The notes: generated by a model not told the origin, from the sequence alone. A DNA stretch of 37,390 nt from Eubacterium ramulus (GCF_003122485.1 NZ_JRFU01000154.1:1-37390); one strand, 5' to 3'; numbered from the stretch's first letter, positions 18,075-24,969 are shown. Numbers and translations: made by a program.

Positions 18075-18080
18075 AAAGTT

Positions 18081-18120
18081 TGCGGCCGCTGCATATATTT
18101 TGTGGCGGCTGCATTTTTTT
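18081..18120 (+). terminator. Terminator of the pilus operon
   Basis: GCGGCCGC pairs with GCGGCTGC (one G-U), then CATTTTTTT. It sits directly after the adhesin stop. Confidence 0.85.
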
Positions 18121-18165
18121 ATACTGAAAAAGTGGACAGAAGAAAAAAGCGAGAGGAGCAGATAA

Positions 18166-18336
18166 ATGGAATTAAAGATCAAACTATATGAGAAAGAGGG
18201 AAAACGGTGCTGTTATATCGAAGATGGGAAGGAAAACGGGCAGGAGTACCGGGATATCTCCCTGGAATGGCTTGGCGAGATGGTGACCGAACTGTTTGTG
18301 TGTATGGAAGCGATTGAAAATAATGTCGAAAAATAG
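18166..18336 (+). CDS. Small protein of unknown function
   Basis: 56 residues (MELKIKLYEKEGKRCCYIED...), with GAGAGGAG 7-14 nt before the ATG. It is acidic and soluble with no recognised motif; the first half looks like two beta strands and the second like a helix. It lies between the pilus terminator and the ParM promoter, and its own promoter is not obvious. The good ribosome site and coding pattern make it likely to be real. Confidence 0.55.
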   Translation: MELKIKLYEKEGKRCCYIEDGKENGQEYRDISLEWLGEMVTELFVCMEAIENNVEK

Positions 18337-18342
18337 AAATAT

Positions 18343-18373
18343 TTGTTATGAAACACATCCCAAATCCGTATAT
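18343..18373 (+). promoter_or_regulatory. Element promoter motif before the parMR operon
   Basis: TTGTTAT (18343-18349), 17 bp, CGTATAT (18367-18373), then ATAAATA. The string TTGTTATGAAAC here is identical to that at 26349-26360, giving a sub-class of the motif. Confidence 0.6.
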
Positions 18374-18386
18374 ATAAATAGAGACA

Positions 18387-18410
18387 TGTAATTACAGGAT
18401 AATTACAACG
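18387..18410. promoter_or_regulatory. ATTACA repeats at the parMR promoter (possible centromere or operator)
   Basis: The perfect palindrome TGTAATTACA (18387-18396) is followed by ATAATTACAACG. It lies just downstream of the promoter motif and before the actin-like gene, where type II par loci place parC. Related sites elsewhere in the window could be further binding sites for the same protein. Confidence 0.4.
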
Positions 18411-18431
18411 TAAGATAAGGAGGAACATGAG

Positions 18432-19388
18432 ATGGAAATCGCAATCGACACAGGAAACAAACAGGTCAAAACAGATCATTCAATTTCTATTTCGGGCGTG
18501 GTGGCACAGACCACTATTCCTGCAACTGCCCGTCCGGAAGATTATATCAGATACCGGGGCAGATATTATGTGCTGACAAATAAGCGGCAGGAATATTTAA
18601 GGGACAAGTCAGAAACAGAGCGTTACTTCGTTTTGGCAATGATGGGGATTGCAAAAGAACTGGACTATATGGAAAGCCATAATGAGATTGCCTATGACCC
18701 GGATAAAACCTATTACATTACCATGCTTGGAGGATTACCGCCTGCCCATATGGAAGATGCCCACCTAAAAGACAATTTTAAAGCTTATTTTAAAACATCG
18801 GAGGCGCAATACGTGTGGTATAAGGGTAGAACGTGGCGGGTGAAGATTACGAAAGTGTATGTATATGCGCAATGTTATGCTGCCATTATGACGGTTTTTA
18901 CACAAATTAAGCCATACCCACGCGTTGTTGGGATTGATATCGGTGGATTCACAACGGATTATCTGACCATGGTGCGTGGCACGATTGACATCGAGCATAC
19001 GGATTCCCTAGAGCAGGGATTGACTCTTTTATATCAGACCATACATAAAAAGTGCTTAAAAAAGTTTGACGCGATCATCGAAGAGAGCGATGTGGATGCC
19101 ATTTTAAGTGGGGACACCAGTCTGTATGATGAGGAGATCATTACACTGGTGGAAGAAGAAGCACAGGCATTTGTAGACAGTCTGTTATCCTCTTTTCGTG
19201 AATTTCAGATTGACCTGAAACATTCCTTCGTGGTGTTCTTAGGCGGTGGAGCGATCCTTCTGAAAAAATATATTGAGAAATCCCCATTGCTTGGCAGATA
19301 TATGTTTCTGGAGGATATTAAAGGAAACGTACATGGATATAAATTGTTGTATCAGGTGATGCAAAAAAAGAAGGGTGAGCAATCATGA
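18432..19388 (+). CDS. parM: ParM/StbA-type actin-like segregation ATPase
   Basis: 318 residues. Actin-fold signatures occur in order: phosphate-1 loop AIDTGNKQVKT at the N-terminus, phosphate-2 loop VVGIDIGGFTTDYL near residue 160, and adenosine loop VVFLGGGAILLKKYI near residue 280. Length and spacing fit the ParM/Alp family, whose filaments push plasmid copies apart. The next gene overlaps by ATGA and encodes an RHH-type adaptor, completing a type II partition pair. Such a pair on an element with an integrase implies stable maintenance of an excised circular form. GATAAGGAGG lies at 18413-18422 upstream of the ATG. Confidence 0.88.
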   Translation: MEIAIDTGNKQVKTDHSISISGVVAQTTIPATARPEDYIRYRGRYYVLTNKRQEYLRDKSETERYFVLAMMGIAKELDYMESHNEIAYDPDKTYYITMLGGLPPAHMEDAHLKDNFKAYFKTSEAQYVWYKGRTWRVKITKVYVYAQCYAAIMTVFTQIKPYPRVVGIDIGGFTTDYLTMVRGTIDIEHTDSLEQGLTLLYQTIHKKCLKKFDAIIEESDVDAILSGDTSLYDEEIITLVEEEAQAFVDSLLSSFREFQIDLKHSFVVFLGGGAILLKKYIEKSPLLGRYMFLEDIKGNVHGYKLLYQVMQKKKGEQS

Positions 19389-19750
19389 AAAAGAATCCCT
19401 ATCAGTTTACGATCCGGTTTAACAGCACGATCGCCGGACACTGCCAGGCAGCGGCATTCTTAAACCGCTGTGGTACGCGTGCGAAGGCACATGTGATCGC
19501 GGAAGCACTGGATCTGTACCTGCGTGAGAAAAAGCAACTGTTGGGACTTGGGGAATTGGAGCGTATCGAAGTTGTACCGGAAATGAATGGGCAGGAGCAA
19601 AGAGAAGATAAGCGGCAGGAGAAAAAAGCAGACCAGAAAGCGATTCCAAAGCCAGAGCCGGTTGTGTATGCACCAGAAGTGGAAGCACTCAATGAAGAGG
19701 ACCTGGATGCGATCGCTGCATCCCTTGGTGCCTGGGATATGGAAGATTAA
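19385..19750 (+). CDS. parR: ParR-like ribbon-helix-helix partition adaptor
   Basis: 121 residues; ATG overlaps the parM stop. The first ~55 residues fit a ribbon-helix-helix: a strand YQFTIRF, then helices around HCQAAAFLNRCG and AKAHVIAEALDLYL. A charged, disordered linker rich in Gln/Lys/Glu and an acidic C-terminus (EEDLDAIAASLGAWDME) follow. In ParMRC systems the RHH part binds parC and the C-terminus contacts the ParM filament. It would also repress its own promoter. Assignment rests on the RHH pattern plus coupling to parM. Confidence 0.8.
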   Translation: MKKNPYQFTIRFNSTIAGHCQAAAFLNRCGTRAKAHVIAEALDLYLREKKQLLGLGELERIEVVPEMNGQEQREDKRQEKKADQKAIPKPEPVVYAPEVEALNEEDLDAIAASLGAWDMED

Positions 19751-19767
19751 TGAGAAATGGAGAGTAC

Positions 19768-19914
19768 ATGGATATGAAATTATTAGACGAGGTAAAGAAA
19801 ATGGCAGCACTGGATCAGGCGGATAAAGAATTTTTAAAACGGACGGAAAAACGGATGGGACATTTCCTCAAAGAAGGGGTCGATTTGTTTTTCTGCTTCT
19901 TCTTCCGGCTGTGA
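19768..19914 (+). CDS. Small charged protein
   Basis: 48 residues from ATG 19768 (GGAGAG four nt upstream); an in-frame ATG at 19750 overlapping the parR stop is an alternative. Helical and charged (LLDEVKKMAALDQADKEFLK), ending in an aromatic Phe-rich tail (LFFCFFFRL). Not recognised. Tight placement between parR and lepB supports it being translated. Confidence 0.45.
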   Translation: MDMKLLDEVKKMAALDQADKEFLKRTEKRMGHFLKEGVDLFFCFFFRL

Positions 19915-19943
19915 TCGCAAGTCTGTCAGATAAGTGAGGGCAG

Positions 19944-20549
19944 ATGAGAAAAAAATTACAAGAGAAAAAGAAGCAGTGGATGGAATGGCTGACAGGGCTT
20001 TTTGCGAGAGGGAAAGAGCTGATAAAAACGGTCAGGGAACATATGGCAGAACTGAGCCGGGAGCAGGAGCTGGAAGAAAGAAAAATACAGGCATTAAAGC
20101 GGATGATCCGTTATGCGGGGGAACTCCTTCTTGTACTGTTTGTATTTTGTGCGCTGATGCAGCATGTGTGGATCGGTCAGGTACAGGGGGCTTCCATGCG
20201 TCCAACCTATCAGGATGGACAGTTTATCTTACTCCTTCGTGGGAAGGAATATAACCGGGGCGATGTGGTAGGTGTGAAATATAGTGCCGGAGAAGAAAAG
20301 ACCATATTGCTCAAACGGATCATTGCCATTGGTGGAGATGTGGTGTCCTGTAAGTATGGACAGTTATATGTCAACGGGCAGAAAATATCAGAATCCGATC
20401 ATACAGTGGGAAAAACCTCGGATATTCCGGCACAGACGGTCCCGGACGGATCGGTATACCTGCTTGGGGATAACCGGGAGCATTCCATGGACTCCAGAAG
20501 TTTTGGCTGTATGAGCTGTGAGGACATTATCGGAAAGGTGGTGCACTAA
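19944..20549 (+). CDS. lepB: Type I signal peptidase
   Basis: 201 residues. A basic, helical cytoplasmic N-terminus (~60 residues) leads into one membrane helix (LLLVLFVFCALMQHVWI). All family boxes are present: catalytic Ser84 in GASMRPT, catalytic Lys124 in LLKRIIAIGGD, and box E YLLGDNREHSMDSRSFG. It cleaves Sec signal peptides at the outer membrane face. The element also encodes several secreted proteins, so a dedicated peptidase may process the pilus and adhesin precursors. The extended cytoplasmic N-terminus is unusual for the family. GAGGG precedes the ATG. Confidence 0.93.
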   Translation: MRKKLQEKKKQWMEWLTGLFARGKELIKTVREHMAELSREQELEERKIQALKRMIRYAGELLLVLFVFCALMQHVWIGQVQGASMRPTYQDGQFILLLRGKEYNRGDVVGVKYSAGEEKTILLKRIIAIGGDVVSCKYGQLYVNGQKISESDHTVGKTSDIPAQTVPDGSVYLLGDNREHSMDSRSFGCMSCEDIIGKVVH

Positions 20550-20552
20550 GTG

Positions 20553-20870
20553 ATGATCCAGACGTACCTTGAGATGATACAGGTATCGGAAAACGTACTG
20601 AAACTACTGACCATTACATATCTGTGCTGCAGCATGGTTCCAGTGCTGGCAGGCTTCCGAAAAACACTGTCTGTACAGTGGAAAAACACGCTGCTTTTTG
20701 TACGTTGCATCGGGATCATACTGTTTCTTTTGTGCCTGATGCAGATCGGGATATGGTTTTTGGTAGGGAATCTAAAGACATTATCGGATTGCTTTGGAAG
20801 CCCGGTGTACCTTATCCTGGCAGTAATCAATATGATATGCTGCATCTGTGATGACCGGAAGCATATATGA
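20553..20870 (+). CDS. Small multi-pass membrane protein
   Basis: 105 residues from ATG 20553; a GTG at 20550 directly after the lepB stop is an alternative. Three hydrophobic segments (about 18-35, 48-70, 83-98) and several Cys residues. Not recognised. Its 3' end overlaps the first half of the ssb promoter motif. Confidence 0.55.
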   Translation: MIQTYLEMIQVSENVLKLLTITYLCCSMVPVLAGFRKTLSVQWKNTLLFVRCIGIILFLLCLMQIGIWFLVGNLKTLSDCFGSPVYLILAVINMICCICDDRKHI

Positions 20871-20900
20871 AGTTTCCGCGAGAGAAAAAACGGCGTATAT
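20870..20900 (+). promoter_or_regulatory. Element promoter motif before ssb
   Basis: AAGTTTC (20870-20876), 17 bp, CGTATAT (20894-20900), then ATTATAATATA. A leader of about 170 nt follows. Confidence 0.6.
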
Positions 20901-20962
20901 ATTATAATATAGAAGTCTTACATGCCAATTAGGCAAGTATATAAAATGCGAAAGCATGGTTA

Positions 20963-21009
20963 AACAGCATGCATGGATCAGAAATGGTCTGTGTTGTGCT
21001 GTTTTTTTA
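20963..21009 (+). terminator. Attenuator-like hairpin in the ssb leader
   Basis: AACAGCA pairs with TGCTGTT, with an inner pairing CAGA/TCTG, and is followed by a T run. It lies between the promoter motif and the ssb ATG, so it would stop transcription before ssb unless bypassed. A small hairpin ATGC-GAAA-GCAT and a 5-codon ORF (20949 region) precede it. Confidence 0.5.
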
Positions 21010-21081
21010 TTTTTCGGCAAAATCCTGAAGATACAGGTTTTGTAATAGAAATGTAGCCGTAAGGCAGAAAGTGAGGAAAAA

Positions 21082-21765
21082 ATGAACAAGGTTGTAATGA
21101 TGGGAAGACTGGTGGGAGATCCCAAGATCAGTTATTCCAAGAATGGAAATGCGATGGCGATCGCAAGGTATCGTCTGGCAGTGGCGCGAAAGAGTAAAAA
21201 GCAGGGAGAGGCGGCAGCAGATTTTTTTAGCTGTGTCGTTTTTGGCAAAAGTGCTGAATTTGCGGAGCGGTATTTACACAAAGGAACCCAGATCTGTATT
21301 TCGGGGCGGCTGCAGACAGGCAGTTATGTTAACAATGAAAACCAGAAGGTCACGACAACGGAGATCGTGGTAGAAGATACCTCGTTTGCCGGTCCGAAGC
21401 AGGAGAACACAATGCCTGGGAATGTGATGCCAAATAATCAGGGGTATGGAGCTTATGCACAGCAGCAAAACGGTTATCAGACCGGTCCAAATAACATGCA
21501 GCTGCCACCAAATGGCATGGCAGGTGCTGCCCCGATGCAAAACAATGGTTATGGAGCTAATGCGGGAATGCCCGCAAATAGTGGCTATATGCCACAAAAC
21601 CAAAACCAGGGAAGCTATTATGGTGGAAACCAGGGTGGCTACACACAGAACCAGGCCCAGGGGATGGCTCCAAATGCAAATGAGCCTGGTATCATGATTC
21701 CAAATGGGAACGGGTTTATGCCAATCCCAAATGGTATGGATGAAGCCTTACCATATCACTCATAG
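21082..21765 (+). CDS. ssb: Single-stranded DNA-binding protein
   Basis: 227 residues. The OB-fold covers about residues 1-105 with classic features: MNKVVMMGRLVGDPKISYSK, then FSCVVFGKSAEFAERYL and ISGRLQTGSYVNNE. A long Gln/Asn/Gly/Met-rich disordered tail follows. The C-terminal tip is DEALPYHS instead of the usual acidic DDDIPF, so the standard docking peptide for host repair proteins is degenerate. In conjugation it would coat the incoming strand. GTGAGGAAAAA precedes the ATG. Expression is probably controlled by the promoter motif and attenuator upstream. Confidence 0.93.
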   Translation: MNKVVMMGRLVGDPKISYSKNGNAMAIARYRLAVARKSKKQGEAAADFFSCVVFGKSAEFAERYLHKGTQICISGRLQTGSYVNNENQKVTTTEIVVEDTSFAGPKQENTMPGNVMPNNQGYGAYAQQQNGYQTGPNNMQLPPNGMAGAAPMQNNGYGANAGMPANSGYMPQNQNQGSYYGGNQGGYTQNQAQGMAPNANEPGIMIPNGNGFMPIPNGMDEALPYHS

Positions 21766-21776
21766 AAAATGGTCAG

Positions 21777-21812
21777 AGAAGCGGTTGTATTATGTAGCCG
21801 CTTCTTATTTTT
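21777..21812 (+). terminator. Terminator after ssb
   Basis: AGAAGCGG / CCGCTTCT stem, then TATTTTTAAT. Confidence 0.75.
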
Positions 21813-21830
21813 AATAAGAAAGGAAGAAAG

Positions 21831-22721
21831 ATGGGAAGAATTATATTGGAAGATGGCTCCCAGTATCTGCCGGTTAAATTCCGGATTTCGGAATTTTATC
21901 AGAAATATCCAAAAGGGAAGATCCGTACCAGTCTGATGCGGTTTGACCGCCAGAATAACAATCCTGGATTCGTGGAGTCCGTATTGATAAAGGCAGAGGT
22001 GTATCGTGATGATGCGACACTTCTTGCGGAAGCTTATTCCCAACGGAGATGTGAACCACAGGAGCCCTCTTTTTTCGAGTGCGCGGAAACAGTCGCAATC
22101 GGAAGGGCGTTGTCAGATGCCGGTTACAGCGTTTACAGTGAGGATCTGGGTGATGATCCATGTAAGAGAAAAATCATGCTGGATGATGGCAGTTTTTATC
22201 TTAAGGCAGGCTTTCGGATCGCATGGGCCAGACGGGAAATGCCACAGATGCTGATCCGAAAAGAACTACTGCTTATGACGCCGTATCAGGCGATCGTCAA
22301 GGCAACGATCGAGAATGAAGGAGAAGTGTTGGCAACAGCTCATGCCATGCGCGTATGGAGTGATGCACATGCGGCGGGGCACTACTTTTTGGAAAGTGCA
22401 GAGACAGCAGCAGTAGCGAGGGCACTGAGCATGATTGGATATGACCTGCCACCAGAGGAGAGCCATGAATGGGATGAACACGACAATTATTCAGAAGCTC
22501 CTGTAAGTGCAGACTGTTATACACAGCAGGATGGAGCAGAAGCACTGCCAGAACTTGGAACAGGACTGTCAGCACCATATTGCCAGACAGGTATGATGTC
22601 ATGCCAGGATAGCGGGCAAAATCCTATTATGGTAGGAAATACCGCTGTGTATACGCGCGTACAGTATGATACAGAGAATTGCAATGGGTTCTTTGGCGGG
22701 GGTGAAAACTATGGAAGATAA
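21831..22721 (+). CDS. Tandem-duplicated protein resembling Rad52/Sak-type annealases
   Basis: 296 residues. Two diverged copies of a ~100-residue domain can be aligned: copy 1 (about 5-105) contains LAEAYSQ...FFECAETVAIGRALSDAGY; copy 2 (about 112-212) contains LATAHAM...FLESAETAAVARALSMIGY. The ESAET.A.GRAL..GY signature is one I associate with phage and ICE single-strand annealing proteins of the Rad52-like group, though I could not verify this. The last 85 residues are low in structure. A position directly after ssb fits a role in recombination or establishment of transferred DNA. AGAAAGGAAGAAAG precedes the ATG. The gene overlaps the next one. Confidence 0.65.
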   Translation: MGRIILEDGSQYLPVKFRISEFYQKYPKGKIRTSLMRFDRQNNNPGFVESVLIKAEVYRDDATLLAEAYSQRRCEPQEPSFFECAETVAIGRALSDAGYSVYSEDLGDDPCKRKIMLDDGSFYLKAGFRIAWARREMPQMLIRKELLLMTPYQAIVKATIENEGEVLATAHAMRVWSDAHAAGHYFLESAETAAVARALSMIGYDLPPEESHEWDEHDNYSEAPVSADCYTQQDGAEALPELGTGLSAPYCQTGMMSCQDSGQNPIMVGNTAVYTRVQYDTENCNGFFGGGENYGR

Positions 22722-22977
22722 AATCAAGGAAGGGTATTATGCCCTATGCCTTGCGATTCTCAAGGGTTATAGCGTCAATGAGGCATTTCATGCATTGGAA
22801 ATGCCAAATTGGAAGAAAGATCCTTCAAAAATCGACATCTGGGCGACGGCACAGGAACGGAGTGTGACAGAAACTGCAAAAGAGTGTGGATGCTCCGTCT
22901 CAACCGTAAAGCGCTGCAAGCGGATGAAATTGGAACAGCAGAGCCTGTGGGATGTTTTTGGATATGATGCGCTGTAA
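22711..22977 (+). CDS. Small helix-turn-helix protein
   Basis: 88 residues from ATG 22711, which overlaps the previous gene's end and has GGCGGGGGTG upstream. C-terminal HTH: RSVTETAKECGCSVSTVKRCKR, about residues 50-71. The N-terminal half is helical. It is likely a DNA-binding accessory or regulator in the ssb-annealase operon; no family assigned. Confidence 0.65.
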   Translation: MEDKIKEGYYALCLAILKGYSVNEAFHALEMPNWKKDPSKIDIWATAQERSVTETAKECGCSVSTVKRCKRMKLEQQSLWDVFGYDAL

Positions 22978-23042
22978 ATTTTCATATCATGTAATGACTT
23001 TGGCGTTATGGCAAGATATAATTAAAACATAACAGGAAGGAT

Positions 23043-23390
23043 GTGAATGACAATATGCCAGAAGCAGTAAATCATGTAGTATTCCAATTTTCAAGAGAAT
23101 TAAAACGTATGTTAGGCGAACGTCTGGTTCGGGTTGTTCTGTATGGTTCTTATGCCAGAGGAACATATCACGATAATTCAGATGTTGATATTATGATTCT
23201 GGTCAAGATGTCAGAAGATGAAATCAGACAGATAAAGAACAGCATTTATGATCTTGCATTTGAAATAGAAATGGATACCGGTATTGATATTGCGCCTATC
23301 ATTAAGGAAAAGCAGCAGTATGAATATTGGGTAGATACCTTACCTTTTTATAAAAATATAAAGGAAGAAGGTGTTGTCATAAGTGAGTGA
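23043..23390 (+). CDS. MNT-type nucleotidyltransferase (antitoxin-like)
   Basis: 115 residues, GTG start at 23043 (AGGAAGG very close) or ATG at 23055. The minimal nucleotidyltransferase signature is clear: VLYGSYARGTYHDNSDVDIMIL (GS near residue 33, paired Asp near 46-48), with a further Asp in DIAPII. Such proteins are usually the antitoxin of HEPN/MNT pairs and AMPylate the HEPN toxin. Here the next frame, starting on the overlapping TGATG, is only 27 residues long, so the expected toxin is missing. A TATAAT at 23017-23022 suggests its own promoter. Confidence 0.85.
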   Translation: MNDNMPEAVNHVVFQFSRELKRMLGERLVRVVLYGSYARGTYHDNSDVDIMILVKMSEDEIRQIKNSIYDLAFEIEMDTGIDIAPIIKEKQQYEYWVDTLPFYKNIKEEGVVISE

Positions 23391-23473
23391 TGAGAGATGA
23401 ATCTATCAAATTATCATATGGAAAATGTGATAGAAAAATAAAATATATTCATGAAAAAAGACGGTTGTTATAG
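23390..23473 (+). pseudogene. Remnant of a HEPN-type partner
   Basis: 27 residues starting at ATG 23390 in a TGATG overlap with the MNT gene, as HEPN genes typically do. MRDESIKLSYGKCDRKIKYI resembles the first helix of HEPN toxins, then the frame ends at TAG 23471-23473 inside a terminator. The rest, including the catalytic RxxxxH, is absent. Confidence 0.4.
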
Positions 23474-23507
23474 GAAGGAAAATTCCTATGGCATCCGTCT
23501 TTTTTTT
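23454..23507. terminator. Bidirectional terminator
   Basis: AAAAGACGG / CCGTCTTTT outer stem and ATAGGAA / TTCCTAT inner stem, with T runs on both strands. It separates the MNT gene from the convergent reverse-strand gene. Confidence 0.85.
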
Positions 23508-23529
23508 GCCTGTATGGAATGGCGAAAGT

Positions 23530-23847
23530 CTAGCAGGGATAGTCATGCCGTTCTGTCCGCAAAGCAATGAGCCCGTCAATATCACCGGTTTTCATATACT
23601 GAAAGTACCGGTGTTCAAAGTCAGCTTGTATGGCGGCAACCTGTTCTGGTGGATTGCAGCACACAAATACCAGGTTGTAAGGATAATGCTGTCGTTCAAA
23701 ACTGAACAGATCCAAATCCCGGACATACTTAATAAAATACCATTTCCGCAATGCGGATTTCCATTTTACCGGATGCGTGATGTAGCTTATGTAATAGCGA
23801 TACCCCTCTTGAAACACACGCTCCGGTTTAATGATGATTGATTCCAT
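23530..23847 (-). CDS. Reverse-strand protein of unknown function
   Basis: 105 residues. The ATG at 23847 is chosen because GAAGGGAGAAGGGA immediately precedes it; the longer frame upstream has no ribosome site. Sequence MESIIIKPERVFQEGYRYYI..., rich in Tyr/Phe/Arg, probably alpha/beta, without signal peptide or membrane helix. Not recognised. It converges with the MNT gene onto a shared terminator and diverges from the promoter motif at 23935-23965. It may be part of the same accessory insertion as the MNT gene. Confidence 0.6.
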   Translation of the reverse strand: MESIIIKPERVFQEGYRYYISYITHPVKWKSALRKWYFIKYVRDLDLFSFERQHYPYNLVFVCCNPPEQVAAIQADFEHRYFQYMKTGDIDGLIALRTERHDYPC

Positions 23848-23934
23848 TCCCTTCTCCCTTCTCAAAAGATTAACAACTACATTAATTGTATAATATAATA
23901 TGCATTTCAGCAAGAAGAGATTGTTAGATTCTGT

Positions 23935-23965
23935 TAGTTTCCCAAAATAGAAAATCGCCGTATAT
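23935..23965 (+). promoter_or_regulatory. Element promoter motif
   Basis: TAGTTTC (23935-23941), 17 bp, CGTATAT (23959-23965), then CTAATGTATA. It precedes the gene at 24069 by about 100 bp, with the ATTACA sites in between. Confidence 0.6.
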
Positions 23966-24002
23966 CTAATGTATACGAAGTATGACAAAAATAGAGAACG
24001 CA

Positions 24003-24044
24003 TTAATTACAGAACAAGTATCTTGTAATTGGTCTGTAATTATA
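24003..24044. promoter_or_regulatory. ATTACA-type operator-like repeats
   Basis: TTAATTACAGAACAAG, then TGTAATTGG and TGTAATTATAA, between the promoter motif and the ATG at 24069. The 12-mer ATTACAGAACAA is identical at 6193-6204 and 28969-28980. Confidence 0.4.
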
Positions 24045-24068
24045 AGGAAGAAAACAGGAGGAAACGCG

Positions 24069-24752
24069 ATGTATGACAATGAATTTATGGAGCAGTTATT
24101 ACAAGGTATATCCGTACAGGAGGAACGCCGGCATCCGGGCAAGACAGAGAAGTGTTTGCCAGGATCAAAGAATGAAGCAGAACTTGCAGAAATGGAATAC
24201 TGTTTAAGAGAAGTAGAGACGCTGGCTTGCCGTATGAGACAGAGTTTTTTGAAAAACCCGAATGGGATCGGAAATTTATATACTGCCATCAGCCAGGTAA
24301 ACAAACAGTATGCGACGAGACAGTATATCTATGAGATGAATTTGTGGGATATTTCAGTGACACAAAAGGATCAGATACTCAAGATCCAGATCCCGGAGCT
24401 GCTTCCTCACCGGAAAGCCAAGCCGGAATGTGTTTTTATGTATACACTCCGCCAGGCTCTGTACCAGTATGCCGTAGAAGATCCGAAACGTTTTAGCCGC
24501 TTAAAAGAACACTGGAAAGATGGGGCAGTTCTGATCGTTGAACATTCTTACCGTTCCGCGGAGATGGTGCGGGATTCCGATAACGTAGAGCTTAAACAGG
24601 CAATCGACCTGCTTCACTTTTTAGGCTATATTGATTCGGATCGGGGCACTGAGCTAAATATTTTCCTGACCTGTAATACTACGGATCAGAACAAAAATGA
24701 GACCTGTTTATACCTGGCACCAAAGGCATGTATTCAAAAGTTTTGGGATTGA
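24069..24752 (+). CDS. Element protein of unknown function (possibly DUF6100-like)
   Basis: 227 residues from ATG 24069, which follows AGGAGGAAA; a longer frame from 23982 has no ribosome site. Soluble, mostly helical in the first half (a helix around ELAEMEYCLREVETLACRM), then alpha/beta with LKIQIPELLPHRKAK and VLIVEHSYRS. No catalytic motif recognised. I recall a DUF6100 label for similar ICE proteins but cannot confirm. It precedes the structured DnaA-box region and the winged-helix gene, so a replication or establishment role is possible. Confidence 0.7.
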   Translation: MYDNEFMEQLLQGISVQEERRHPGKTEKCLPGSKNEAELAEMEYCLREVETLACRMRQSFLKNPNGIGNLYTAISQVNKQYATRQYIYEMNLWDISVTQKDQILKIQIPELLPHRKAKPECVFMYTLRQALYQYAVEDPKRFSRLKEHWKDGAVLIVEHSYRSAEMVRDSDNVELKQAIDLLHFLGYIDSDRGTELNIFLTCNTTDQNKNETCLYLAPKACIQKFWD

Positions 24753-24770
24753 TTTTGCCTGTGAAATGTA

Positions 24771-24811
24771 GGGTATCTTTTTGTCAGAAATTTATTTTGG
24801 AAAAGATACCC
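24771..24811. repeat. Perfect 11-bp inverted repeat
   Basis: GGGTATCTTTT (24771-24781) and AAAAGATACCC (24801-24811), 19-nt loop. No T run follows on either strand at the right place, so it is not a clear terminator. Confidence 0.6.
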
Positions 24812-24863
24812 TTAAAAAAGGTGTGAAAACCAGCATTTAACTGAGCAGTGAGGAAATGGAGCG

Positions 24864-24969
24864 AACCAGGTTAGGCGGCGGTAGTTCGGAAATTGCAAAA
24901 AGATGAACCACCTGACGGGAGAAATTATCCACAGGGAGAACTTTCACCGCCGCCGTAAACCACCCTGAT
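24864..24969. other. Structured locus with GC-rich inverted repeat and DnaA box (candidate origin)
   Basis: GGTT-A-GGCGGCGGT-A-GTTC on the left (24869-24887) pairs with GAAC...ACCGCCGCC...AAACC on the right (24938-24961), forming a large hairpin. Inside it is TTATCCACA (24925-24933), the consensus DnaA box. A direct repeat AACCACC(C)TGA occurs at about 24906 and 24959, and AACCAGGTT is a short palindrome at 24864. It is non-coding and directly precedes a winged-helix protein gene. Candidates are a vegetative origin, a single-strand initiation site or oriT; the sequence does not decide. Confidence 0.5.

Noticed and set aside
18350-18373. TGAAAC upstream of CGTATA as an ECF-type promoter read by the sigma factor at 28410-28889
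   Set aside because: The spacing is 12 bp instead of about 16, and most copies of the motif have GTTTC rather than GAAAC; assigning them to this ECF factor is not supported.
24771-24811. Inverted repeat as a terminator of the 24069-24752 gene
   Set aside because: The stem is perfect, but no T run follows on the plus strand.
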